Positions 24,220 through 36,500 of a stretch of 64,000 nt of DNA are shown one piece after another. The translations under genes were made by a program, and so were the position numbers. Where the stretch lies: NCBI GenBank assembly GCA_029582155.1, contig CM055902.1, forward strand, positions 19,169,248-19,233,247, read 5' to 3'. The stretch is from Panopea generosa. Taxonomy: Eukaryota; Mollusca; Bivalvia; Adapedonta; Hiatellidae. The notes below the pieces were generated by a model. It had not been told where the DNA came from, did not search any database, and saw nothing but the letters and a program-made list of their open reading frames with translations. Within the stretch, counting starts at the first letter, position 1. The number at the start of each line of letters is the position of its first letter.

Positions 24220-24518
24220 TGCATATTGAAAAAAAAAAAAAAAATCAAATTTCATTCCATGTATTCTAAAGAAGAAGAATCCTTATGGCTCCAATCCTTT
24301 GTTAGTACGCAGTAAGTTTGAATTTAATTCATTTTCAGACATTTCTGGCAATATCCATTCCCTGTTGAGATTATTCACTGTAAGACAATCGTTCTTCACA
24401 ACAAATCACCAGGACCATGTAGATATCCATCAAGGTGTTAGAAAATTAAATGTACATTGTACTTTTAGTACTGTCCGAGAAATGTCTTCTTTTTTTACAC
24501 AGTTCTTTCTCCATAAGT

Positions 24519-24566
24519 CTATTCAGTTTTTCCAATTTCATCCATGTATGCGCCAAGAAGCTTGAT
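24519..24566 (-). CDS. CNDP2: CNDP2 last coding exon
   Basis: Acceptor TATTTAG followed by 15 codons, [15 protein letters not shown], and TAG at 24521-24519. It aligns with human TKMLAAYLYEVSQLKD. It is too short for ordinary ORF finding and lies 5.4 kb beyond the previous exon, across the 33-bp minisatellite. Confidence 0.85.
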   Translation of the reverse strand: MKLLGAYMDEIGKTE

Positions 24567-27500
24567 CTAAATAGAAAAATCAACAACAACGATTAAAACA
24601 TGCTTTATTGTTTAAAAGAGTATATCCATCAATACGTTGTATTTAATTAATAATGATTTTGGTCTTCCCCACACCAGGGACATAGCCACACTGAGGCAAA
24701 CGGAGGCACTTACCTTCTGTAGAATTTGTGGAGGTTTACATGTTTATAAGTGTTTTTGTAAAAAGAATAAAGTTATCCCCAAAATATGAATTACTAATGC
24801 AAAAGTATGACATATCCTTCACATATACTATTTTCAGTATGAATGTATCATAACACCTGGCAAATACTTGTCTTACAGTGTATTACTATGAGTTGATATA
24901 TACTGTTTAGTTGGGTCTAAAAAGCCACCAATGGTCAAGATAACAGTGTAAAATATGGGTAATTGTATAAAATGCTGTTTGTGTTATAGATTTGATTGGC
25001 TTAAAATGTCTCTGAAATATCAGGAAAATCCATGCCAGGAGCTAAATATTTTTTCGTGGCACACCCTTAGCAAAGTTGGGATGGTGCCTCCTGTAAAATC
25101 AAACTTTGGCTACAGCCCTGCCCACCACTACCCTCAAGAAGAGTTGATCACAGTGGACCCCCCTAGTAATACAAGTAAAATGTAAATTATGCAACAAGAC
25201 TGGGCCATCCTTAAAAAATAAAGACTTTGTCGTGCTCCTACCTACTCACTCAAAATTGCTGCTACCCCAACTTTTTTTTACTGATTTTCAAAGCATCAAT
25301 ATTTTTTGATGATTTCTGTCCATTTTTCTTTAAAATGACTATGCAAAGTCAGAATTTGGAAAAAATACAGAGCACAGCAAACAAATTAATTTTTTAAGAG
25401 TCTTGTAGAAAAAATTGAGTGTAGAATATTTGGCAATTTTTATATTACTTTTAAGAAAATAACTGGTTATGGAATTTTGCAGTTTATAATTATAATTCAG
25501 CTATTCATTATTTCTTTGTTTGAGCAATATTTGTACATTTTTAATTTGAAAGGCATATCATTATTATACTGGATTCAGCTTAATATGCAATCTTTATTTC
25601 ATTAGCACTAGATTAGTGATGGAATAATATAATGGATTTTATTGCATTCTTAATGTTCTGAAAAACTACCAATATCCAACACATCTTAGTCAGTCAGTTT
25701 TAACAACTCAACTTTTGTTCTACTCACCCCATTCATGTAGCTGTATTTTGTTTAACTCAACCCATTCATGTAGATGTATTTGGTTTACTCACCCCATTCA
25801 TGTAGATTATTTTGTTTCACTCACCCCATTCATGTAGTTGTATTTTGTTTTATTCACCCCATTCATGTATTTTGTTTCACTCAACCCATTCATGTAGATG
25901 TATTTTGTTTTACTAACCCCATGCACATAGCTGTATTTTGTTTTACTCACCCCATTCACATAGCTGTATTTTGTTTTACTCATCCCATTCATGTAGCTGT
26001 ATTTTGTTTTACTCACCCCATTCATGTAGATGTATTTTGTTTTACTCACCCCATTCACATAGCTGTATTTTGTTTCACTCACCCCATTCATTTAGTTGTA
26101 TTTTGTTTCACTCACCCCATTCATGTAGCTGTATTTTGTTTCACTCACCCTATTCATTTAGTTGTATTTTGTTTCACTCGCCCTATTCATGTAGATGTAT
26201 TTTGTTTAACTCACCCCATTCATGTAGTTGTATTTTGTTTCACTCACCCCATTCATTTAGTTGTATTTTGTTTCACTCACCCCATTCATGTAGTTGTATT
26301 TTGTATCACTCACCCCATTCACATAGCTGTATTTTGTTTCACTCACCCCATTCATGTAGTTGTATTTTGTATCACTCACCCCATTCACATAGCTGTATTT
26401 TGTTTCACTCACCCTATTCATGTAGATGTATTTTGTTTAACTCACCCCATTCATGTAGTTGTATTTTGTTTCACTCACCCCATTCATTTAGTTGTATTTT
26501 GTTTCACTCACCCCATTCATGTAGTTGTATTTTGTATCACTCACCCCATTCACATAGCTGTATTTTGTTTCACTCACCCCATTCATTTAGTTGTATTTTG
26601 TTTAACTCACCCCATTCATGTAGTTGTATTTTGTTTCACTCACCCCATTCATTTAGTTGTATTTTGTTTCACTCACCCCATTCATTTAGTTGTATTTTGT
26701 ATCACTCACCCCATTCACATAGCTGTATTTTGTTTAACTCACCCCATTCATTTAGTTGTATTTTGTTTAACTCACCCCATTCATGTAGTTGTATTTTGTT
26801 TCACTCACCCCATTCATTTAGTTGTATTTTGTTTCACTCACCCCATTCATGTAGCTGTATTTTGTTTCACTCACCCTATTCATTTAGTTGTATTTTGTTT
26901 CACTCGCCCTATTCATGTAGATGTATTTTGTTTAACTCACCCCATTCATGTAGTTGTATTTTGTTTCACTCACCCCATTCATTTAGTTGTATTTTGTTTC
27001 ACTCACCCCATTCATGTAGTTGTATTTTGTATCACTCACCCCATTCACATAGCTGTATTTTGTTTAACTCACCCCATTCATTTAGTTGTATTTTGTTTCA
27101 CTCACCCCATTCATGTAGTTGTATTTTGTATCACTCACCCCATTCACATAGCTGTATTTTGTTTCACTCGCCCTATTCATGTAGATGTATTTTGTTTAAC
27201 TCACCCCATTCATGTAGTTGTATTTTGTTTCACTCACCCCATTCATTTAGTTGTATTTTGTTTCACTCACCCCATTCATGTAGTTGTATTTTGTATCACT
27301 CACCCCATTCACATAGCTGTATTTTGTTTCACTCACCCCATTCATTTAGTTGTATTTTGTTTCACTCACCCCATTCATTTAGTTGTATTTTGTTTCACTC
27401 ACCCCATTCATGTAGTTGTATTTTGTATCACTCACCCCATTCACATAGCTGTATTTTGTTTCACTCACCCCATTCATTTAGTTGTATTTTGTTTCACTCA

Positions 27501-30500
27501 CCCCATTCATGTAGTTGTATTTTGTATCACTCACCCCATTCACATAGCTGTATTTTGTTTCACTCACCCCATTCATTTAGTTGTATTTTGTATCACTCAC
27601 CCCATTCACATAGCTGTATTTTGTTTCACTCATCCCATTCATGTAGTTGTATTTTGTATCACTCACCCCATTCATGTAGCTGTATTTTGTTTTACTCACC
27701 CCATTCACATAGATGTATTTTGTTTCACTCACCCCATTCATGTAGCTGTATTTTGTTTTACTCACCTTATTCATTTAGTTGCATTTTGTTTTACTCACCT
27801 CATTCATGTTGTTGTATTTTGTTTCACTCACCCCATTCATGTAGTTGTATTTTGTATCACTCACCCTATTCATGTAGCTGTATTTTGTTTTACTCACCCC
27901 ATTTACATAGATGTATTTTGTTTCACTCACCCCATTCGTATAGATGTATTTTGTTTCACTCACCCCATTCATGTAGCTCTATTTTGTTTCACTCACCCCA
28001 TTCGTATAGATGTATTTTGTTTCACTCACCCCATTCATGAAGTTGTATTTTGTTTCATTCACCCCATTCATGTAGATGTATTTTGTTTCACTCACCCCAT
28101 TCACATAGCTGTATTTTGTTTAACTCACCCCATTCATTTAGTTGTATTTTGTTTCACTCACCCCATTCATGTAGTTGTATTTTGTATCACTCACCCCATT
28201 CACATAGCTGTATTTTGTTTCACTCGCCCTATTCATGTAGATGTATTTTGTTTAACTCACCCCATTCATGTAGTTGTATTTTGTTTCACTCACCCCATTC
28301 ATTTAGTTGTATTTTGTTTCACTCACCCCATTCATGTAGTTGTATTTTGTATCACTCACCCCATTCACATAGCTGTATTTTGTTTCACTCACCCCATTCA
28401 TTTAGTTGTATTTTGTTTCACTCACCCCATTCATTTAGTTGTATTTTGTTTCACTCACCCCATTCATGTAGTTGTATTTTGTATCACTCACCCCATTCAC
28501 ATAGCTGTATTTTGTTTCACTCACCCCATTCATTTAGTTGTATTTTGTTTCACTCACCCCATTCATGTAGTTGTATTTTGTATCACTCACCCCATTCACA
28601 TAGCTGTATTTTGTTTCACTCACCCCATTCATTTAGTTGTATTTTGTATCACTCACCCCATTCACATAGCTGTATTTTGTTTCACTCATCCCATTCATGT
28701 AGTTGTATTTTGTATCACTCACCCCATTCATGTAGCTGTATTTTGTTTTACTCACCCCATTCACATAGATGTATTTTGTTTCACTCACCCCATTCATGTA
28801 GCTGTATTTTGTTTTACTCACCTTATTCATTTAGTTGCATTTTGTTTTACTCACCTCATTCATGTTGTTGTATTTTGTTTCACTCACCCCATTCATGTAG
28901 TTGTATTTTGTATCACTCACCCTATTCATGTAGCTGTATTTTGTTTTACTCACCCCATTTACATAGATGTATTTTGTTTCACTCACCCCATTCGTATAGA
29001 TGTATTTTGTTTCACTCACCCCATTCATGTAGCTCTATTTTGTTTCACTCACCCCATTCGTATAGATGTATTTTGTTTCACTCACCCCATTCATGAAGTT
29101 GTATTTTGTTTCATTCACCCCATTCATGTAGATGTATTTTGTTTCACTCACCCCATTAACATAGCTGTATTTTGTTTTACTCACCTCATTCATTTAGTTG
29201 TATTTTGTTTCACTCACCCCATTCATGTAGATGTATTTTGTTTCACTCACCCCATTCACATAGCTGTATTTTGTTTCACTCACCCCATTCATATAGATGT
29301 ATTTTGTTTCACTCACCCCATTCATGTAGCTGTATTTTGTTTCACTAACCCCATTCATGAAGTTGTATTTTGTTTTACTCGCCCCATTCATGTAGATGTA
29401 TTTTGTTTCACTCACCCCATTCATGTTGTTGTATTTTGTTTTACTCAACCCATTTATGTAGCTGTATTTTGTTTTACTCACCCAATTCATGTTGTTGTAT
29501 TTTGTTTCATCCCCCCATTCATGTAGTTGTATTTTGTATCACTCACCCCATTCATGTAGCTGTATTTTGTTTTACTCACCCCATTCACATAGATGTATTT
29601 TGTTTCACTCACCCCATTCATGTAGCTGTATTTTGTTTTACTCACCTTATTCATTTAGTTGTTTTTGTTTTACTCGCCCCATTCATGTAGATGTATTTTG
29701 TTTCACTCACCCCATTCATGTAGCTGTATTTTGTTTTACTCAACCCATTTATGTAGCTGTATTTTGTTTCACTCACCCCATTCATGTAATTGTATTTTGT
29801 TTCACTCACCCCATTCATGTAGCTGTATTTTGTTTTACTCACCCCATTCACATAGATGTATTTTTTTCACTCACCCCATTCATGTAGTTGTATTTTGTTT
29901 TATTCACCCCATTCATGTAGCTGTATTTTGTTTTACTCACCCCATTCATGTAGTTGGATTTGTCTATTTTTTCATTCTGTGAGTGAGCCCCATCATCAGA
30001 GGCGCCAATCGGGAGCAGTATCACATTCTTCCCTGTGGCCTCTTGGAATGTCAGGGTAACAGGTATACTGCCCCCTTCCCGTGTCAAGTCTGGCTCAACA
30101 CCAAAAACTATCAAATATAAATGACAATATTTTAAAATGCTAACCTTGAAAATATTTTTTCATCAACAGAAATTCATAATATTTCAGTTACATAGGCAAT
30201 TGTCAATCAAACAAATTTCAGCACAGCAATTTTCCTTATCCAAGCTTGTGATGTCTAAGTAAACATAACATTGTATTTACTTGGACAAACAATGCCGCGT
30301 AGACTGAGCCCTAGTTAATTACTCTTCTGGTCAAATGTGCTACACATAATTTTCATTTAAAAGTATATATGTATTGGCAATTATAAATTTATAAAATGTG
30401 GGATGATGTTTATCCACACGACATTGGAGGATTTTACTGTTTTCTGTGAAAAATAGATTTATCTCTGTTTTTTTCACACTTTGTTTTATTAATGATGATA

Positions 30501-33500
30501 TTTATAAGAATTTTTTTCATTATTCAGCTAAATTGTTGTGAAAGTATGCCACCCAGAGACGATTTAAACAATCCGTCCATGCACAAGAGTGTCATACAAA
30601 GTGCACACTTGGTACAGAAGATTTCACTAAACTTTTTGTAGATCAAGGTTGCAAATCAGCCCTTCTTTCTCAGAAACAAATCTTTCTATGTCTCCAGTAA
30701 GAGTTCAAAAGTAATGGAGAGAAACACCTCTGTCAATTAAGAGTTTGAAAGCAATGGAAAGATACCTCTGTCAAACAAATAAAAAAATATAAAATTAGAC
30801 AATGACATTTTTTAAGGTAAAGCAAATTAATAGGTGAAAGCAATATAATTAGGGAAATGCCGAAATCAATCTAATATTCTGATTCTAAATAAAGAAGCAA
30901 ACATGTATGAAGTTTTATTTAAAAACGGGCTTGTAATAATATATGGCTGTCATTAATTGGAGATAACAATTTAACAGGAGAGAAAACAAATTACATGTAA
31001 TTGGAGAGATGTATAAATCTATCTAATATTCTGTTCATAAATAAAGAAATATACGAGGGACATTCAAAAATAAATCAGACTTTTTCTCTAGGAAATAAAT
31101 TATTCCATTCAATAGAATAAAAAATACATCATTGAAAACCATTATCTTTCTGCTACATGTAATAAAGACATTGATAATGTGAGATCATTTTACAATATAG
31201 TAGCACGGTTTAAAAGCAGGCACATTGGTAGACCTGGCACACACAGTGGATATACATAACGACGTTGGTAACCTCGATTACTTGCTTGTCTTTTTTTTAA
31301 AAAATATTTTCCATTGTATGCCATGCATTCATGATGCTGTATTACCCATTTATCGAAAATGTCTCTATACCAATCCTGGTCGTACTATGCGATAATATTT
31401 GGAGTGGCAGAACAATGTTCTGACAGTGATGAGAACCGCTGGCCCTTCAATTACGACTTAATTACTGGGAATAGGGCAAAAACAAATGGAAGCAGGTCTT
31501 CTATTGAATACTGTGGGTGGTCAACTCAGCTGAAACCAAGCAAATCAATCTCCAACTGTGTCGATGCAGCCGTATGTGGCGGTGCATTGTCCTGGTGTAA
31601 GAGGTAATGCTAGAGTGGTATCCCTGGTCACTTTTTCCTTAATGCGTGTGCTAGGAATTCATAACCGAATCATTCACATGTCGCTCTTTTTCGTTGTCCT
31701 TCAAAATCCTTGGCACTCACCGTGCGTGTACCTTAGACATCTTTAAATGTTCCGTTAGAATTATATACATTGTTCCCATACTAACACCGATTCAGATGGA
31801 TAATGCCTTAACTGTCAAACGTCGATCTTTATCAAGTGCATCTCGAACAGACGTCACGTCATTCGTAATATTCGACTTTCGTCCTCTCCCCTTATCATCT
31901 TCCAATGAATCTCGTCCGTCGGCAAACTTCTTAAGACACCTAAACCTAGTTCACATTTTACAAAACTGTTGTGTGGTACTTTCTACATCAACTTAAATGC
32001 ATTGTCCGTTGGCGTCTTTCCAAGATCTTCGCAAAACTTTATGTTTGCCCTAATTTCCAACTTTTCCAATGACACCATATTCCCATGCAAATGTCTCTAT
32101 CACAGTCTTCGAAAACGCAGTTCACGTGTGTATTTGAAATGTGAATGATGTCGAATTTACTAGTTATGTTACTATGACGTTACGTTACAATTTAGCTGAT
32201 TATTAAAGCTTTTGGACAACCATTATTGCTATTGTCACAGCATTTCAATACGTTTTAAGGAATGTAAAACGCCGGGCACCGCATATGCGTTATTATGGTA
32301 AATGGAACGTTTGTTGCTTTGGACGTATCATCCTAGTTGTGCATAAAACTATTCAGAAAGTTTCAAAATGGAAAGCGATTTACATTTATTTAAGTTTTAT
32401 CATCCTGAGGAAAATTATCCTGAGGAAAATAATAATATCATTAGAGAAAAGTCTGATTTATTTTTGAACATCCCTCGTACATGTACAAAGTTTTATTAAA
32501 AAAGGGACTTAATTGTAATAATGTAACAATGTATGGCTATCATTTCATACACCAAGCTGAAAAACCTTATAATCTATATTAAGTGCAAGGCAATTAAGCA
32601 ATTGGTACACTGTACACTGGAGATTGTGTGTGTATATAAAAGGAAAAGGTAACATGGTGAATTGTGACCATTTTATGATACAGAACAGGTGCAAATGTAC
32701 ACTGGTCAGGATTCTCTTTTATGGGCATCAGGCTGTCAGAGATGTATAGAATATTCCAAACAAGTTTTTTTCCTTTTTTATAACATTAAAAAAGGAAAAC
32801 AGAGGTTGGAATCACCATGCATCAAACATATACCCATCAATAAAAAATTTTCTTGCATACCGCTTTGAACTGATACATGTATATTTTTTTCTAAAATAAT
32901 GATGGTTTCAAGTTATGGTCTGCTGAGAATAGAACTGTAAATGTACATTTATAAACCTGCATGCATTTTATAAACATATTAATCCAACCTTCATGTTTAG
33001 GCAAAACATGAAATACACCCCAGTCACATGACAGTTTTGTTGTCCAGCATGTAAGAATATGTAAGTATCAGATGAGATAAGAATAGGTAAGACAGTTGAG
33101 ATAAGAATAGATAAGAATCGGTTGAGATAAGAATATGTAAGAATCACTGAAGGATAGAGGTTGAGATAAGAATAGGTAAGAATCAGCTGAGATAAGAATA
33201 TGTAGGATTCGGCTGAGATAAGAATATGTAAGAATAACAGTTACTGAAGGATAGAGGTTGAGATAAGAATAGTTAAGAATGAATGAATGAATGAATGAAT
33301 AGGGTTTTACGGCGTACCAACACATACATTGTAGGTTATTCAACGCCAACAGGAAGGAAGATTCCAGGTTCACTCTACATGTACAAAAACAACAATTAAC
33401 ATAGATTTAAAAAAAAATACACCAACAAATGAATATGCAGAATGAGCTTAGAACTTTGATACCTGTAGAACTGCAGTTTCAGCAAATTCTATCATATTAC

Positions 33501-36500
33501 TCAAATTGTCATTTCTTATGACATGTATGAGCCACAGTGTTCCTATTCTTGCCATCACTCATATGGCTCCCTGAAACCACACAGGGGTTGATAATTTAAC
33601 CACAATAGTGAACATGACAAAAAAAAATAAAATGAACATGACACCCATTTGGAGGATTCCTACCCCTCTGCAGAGATTGGCAGTGATTCTATTCTGAGTC
33701 AGAACCACACGGGCAGAAGTAAAAATCAGTTGAGATAAGAATATGTGAGAATCAGTTGATATAAGAATATGTAAGAATCAGTTGTGATAAAAATAGGTAA
33801 GAATCTGTTGAGATAAGAAAAGGTAAGAATCTGTTGAGATAAGAATAGGTAAGAATTGGTTGAGATAAGAATAGGTAAGAATCAGTTGAGATAAGAATAG
33901 GTAAGAATCAGTTGAGATAAAAATCAGTTGAGATAAGAAAAGGTAAGAATCATCAGTTGAGATAAGAATATGTAAGAATCAGTTGTGATATGAATAGGTA
34001 AGAATCAGTTGAGATAAGAAAAGGTAAGAATCAGTTGAGATAAGAATAGGTAAGAATTGGTTGACATAAAAATAGGTAAGAATCAGTTGAGATAAGAATA
34101 GGTAAGAATCAGTTGAGATAAAAATAGGTAAGAATCAGTTGAGATAAGAATAGGTAAGAAAATCAGTTGAGATAAGAATATGTAAGAATCAGTTGTGATA
34201 AGAAAAGGTAAGAATCAGTTGAGATAAGAATAGGTAAGAATCAATTTTTATAAGAATAGGTAAGAATTGGTTGAGATAAGAATCAGTTGAGATAAGAATA
34301 TGTAATAATCGGTTGAGATAAGAATAGGTAAGAATCAGTTGAGATAAGAATAGGTAAGAATCAGTTAAGATAAGAACAGGTAAGAATCAGTTGAGATAAG
34401 AATAGGTAAGAATCAGTTGAGATAAAAATCAGTGGAGATAAGAATAGGTAAGAATCAGTTGAGATAAGAATATGTAAGAATCAGTTGTGATAAGAATCAG
34501 TTGAGATAAGAATATGTAAGAATCAGTTGTGATAAGAATAGGTAAGAATCTGTTGAGATAAGAATAGGTAAGAATCGGTTTAGATAAGAATAGGTAATAA
34601 TTGGTTGAGATAAGAATTGGTAAGAATCGGTTGAAATAAGAATAGGTAAGAATCAGTTGAGATAAGAATAGGTAAGAATCAGTTGAGATAAGAATATGTA
34701 AGAATCAGTTGTGATAAGAATAGGTAAGAATCAGTTGAGATAAGAATATGTAAGAATCAGTTGTGATAAGAATAGGTAAGAATTGGTTGAGATAAGATTG
34801 ATTGATTGATTGAATATTTAGCGTCATTTTTATGCCATCGAGGGCTAACAGACGATCAGTTAACCTAACCACTGTTTCCTGGGATTAACCAGTACTCGAG
34901 CACACCCCGTCTCCGCAAGTAACTGATAACTTTCCCACTTGAATCAGTGGTGAGAGACGAATGATAATGAGACGCAATGTCATATATCAATCATCACGGA
35001 GACTGTTGCCGGGCGGGGGATTCAAACTCACGACCCCTGGATTGATAGTCAGACGCGTAACCGACTGAGCTAATTGGGCCCGGCGGTTGAGATAAGAATC
35101 AGCTGAGATAAGAATATGTAAGAATCAGTTGCGATAAGAATTAGTAAGAATTGGTTGAGATAAGAATTGGTTGAGATAAGAATATGTAAAACTCAGTTGA
35201 GAAAAGAATATGTAAGAATCAGTGAAGGGTATTGGTTGAGACAAGGAGATTCCAACACAAGTTTTCACCATTTTCATAAGAGCCGAGGTTCTGTCAGGGT
35301 TTCTATCAAAAGTAAAACCAAGGAATGGAACACCATTATTTCAACATGTTGATTCTCTATTTTGCATACAGGAAATTTGTTAAATACATATTGTTTAAAA
35401 CTGTTTACATGCCAACATCCATATTTATCATTGTTTTAAACTGTAAAACTGGCATCATTTTTTTTCTTAAATTAGGAACATAAACCATATTTTTGGGAGG
35501 GAAATTGGGCCGAAGTACAAAGCAACCAAAAACAATCACTGTACTATCACAAACTTCACGAGTGTGTAAAATTTTAACTCAACCCTCTGGCGAGAAAGAA
35601 ATATTTCATTTCAGTAAAATGGCTGACAACCTGATCCAGCATGCAAGAAAATTTACTTCCACCACGTTAGTTTACCTGTCTTGACAGCATTTCTACCGGC
35701 TACATAATTGGGATGATTAAAATCACTGACCCATGGTTTACCTCCACCTCCCTCTAGATAAATTCTGTAGCAGTAAGAAAAATATAAAAATAAATTATAC
35801 ACCTACTCATGAGTTTATGTTAATATGGTATATACATCTCAAATCTGATATTGAGATATATTTTTCAATTCCTTGATTGGAGACAAACCATGATGTATTG
35901 AATTTTGAAAATGTAATTTCAAGTCTATGTTACAGTAATGTTTTTTTAATGATTAAGATTGGTTTGACACAATTTTCAATAAATTGCAGTTTGTATACAG
36001 CATTCAGTTTTATTTGTGGAAAAAAAACTCAGAGTGAATCTGACTAGAACCACTGTCAAGTAAACTGTTTCACACAATAATAGTTTTCCATGAACAGATA
36101 GGCTGACAAAGTGAAAGCATTTGCTTGACTGCAAATGGGGTTTAACGCCATTTTCAACACATTTTAGGTTATATATGGCATATCCAGTTTTACTGGTGGA
36201 AGAAAATCTCAGAATGAGTAAAATCACTGTCCATCCGCAAGTAACTGGAAACTTTCTCACATTATGTTTTTGAAGCGAGCACGACTCGAACCTACGACCT
36301 TAGCGGTGAGAGGTAAGTGATCTTGAGACGGCGCCTTAGAACACTCGGCCACGAAAGACCCTAAAAGTGAAAGCAAGACAACTAACAAACCACACCTTCC
36401 AACCCACCCAACACAAAAGTGTTTAACATGTAACATAGACTTTAAATCTCATTTCACAGTTACATATATCTCTGGCAACCTCAGGTATCACACACACAGT

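Noticed and set aside
25774..29526. A 1250-codon open frame of [11 protein letters not shown] repeats, and a 700-codon frame overlapping it
   Set aside because: The 33-bp repeat length keeps every frame open once a unit lacks stops. It lies in the last CNDP2 intron on the opposite strand, and several overlapping frames are equally open.
33060..35235. CRISPR-like regular repeats
   Set aside because: Units are contiguous with no unique spacers, in a eukaryotic intron. The same holds for the other arrays.
35756..35757. Acceptor TCTAG for the CNDP2 alternative exon b, which would put it out of frame
   Set aside because: The upstream CTACAG acceptor at 35765-35767 gives the correct phase and restores the conserved IYL start, so the exon is intact and not a pseudo-exon.
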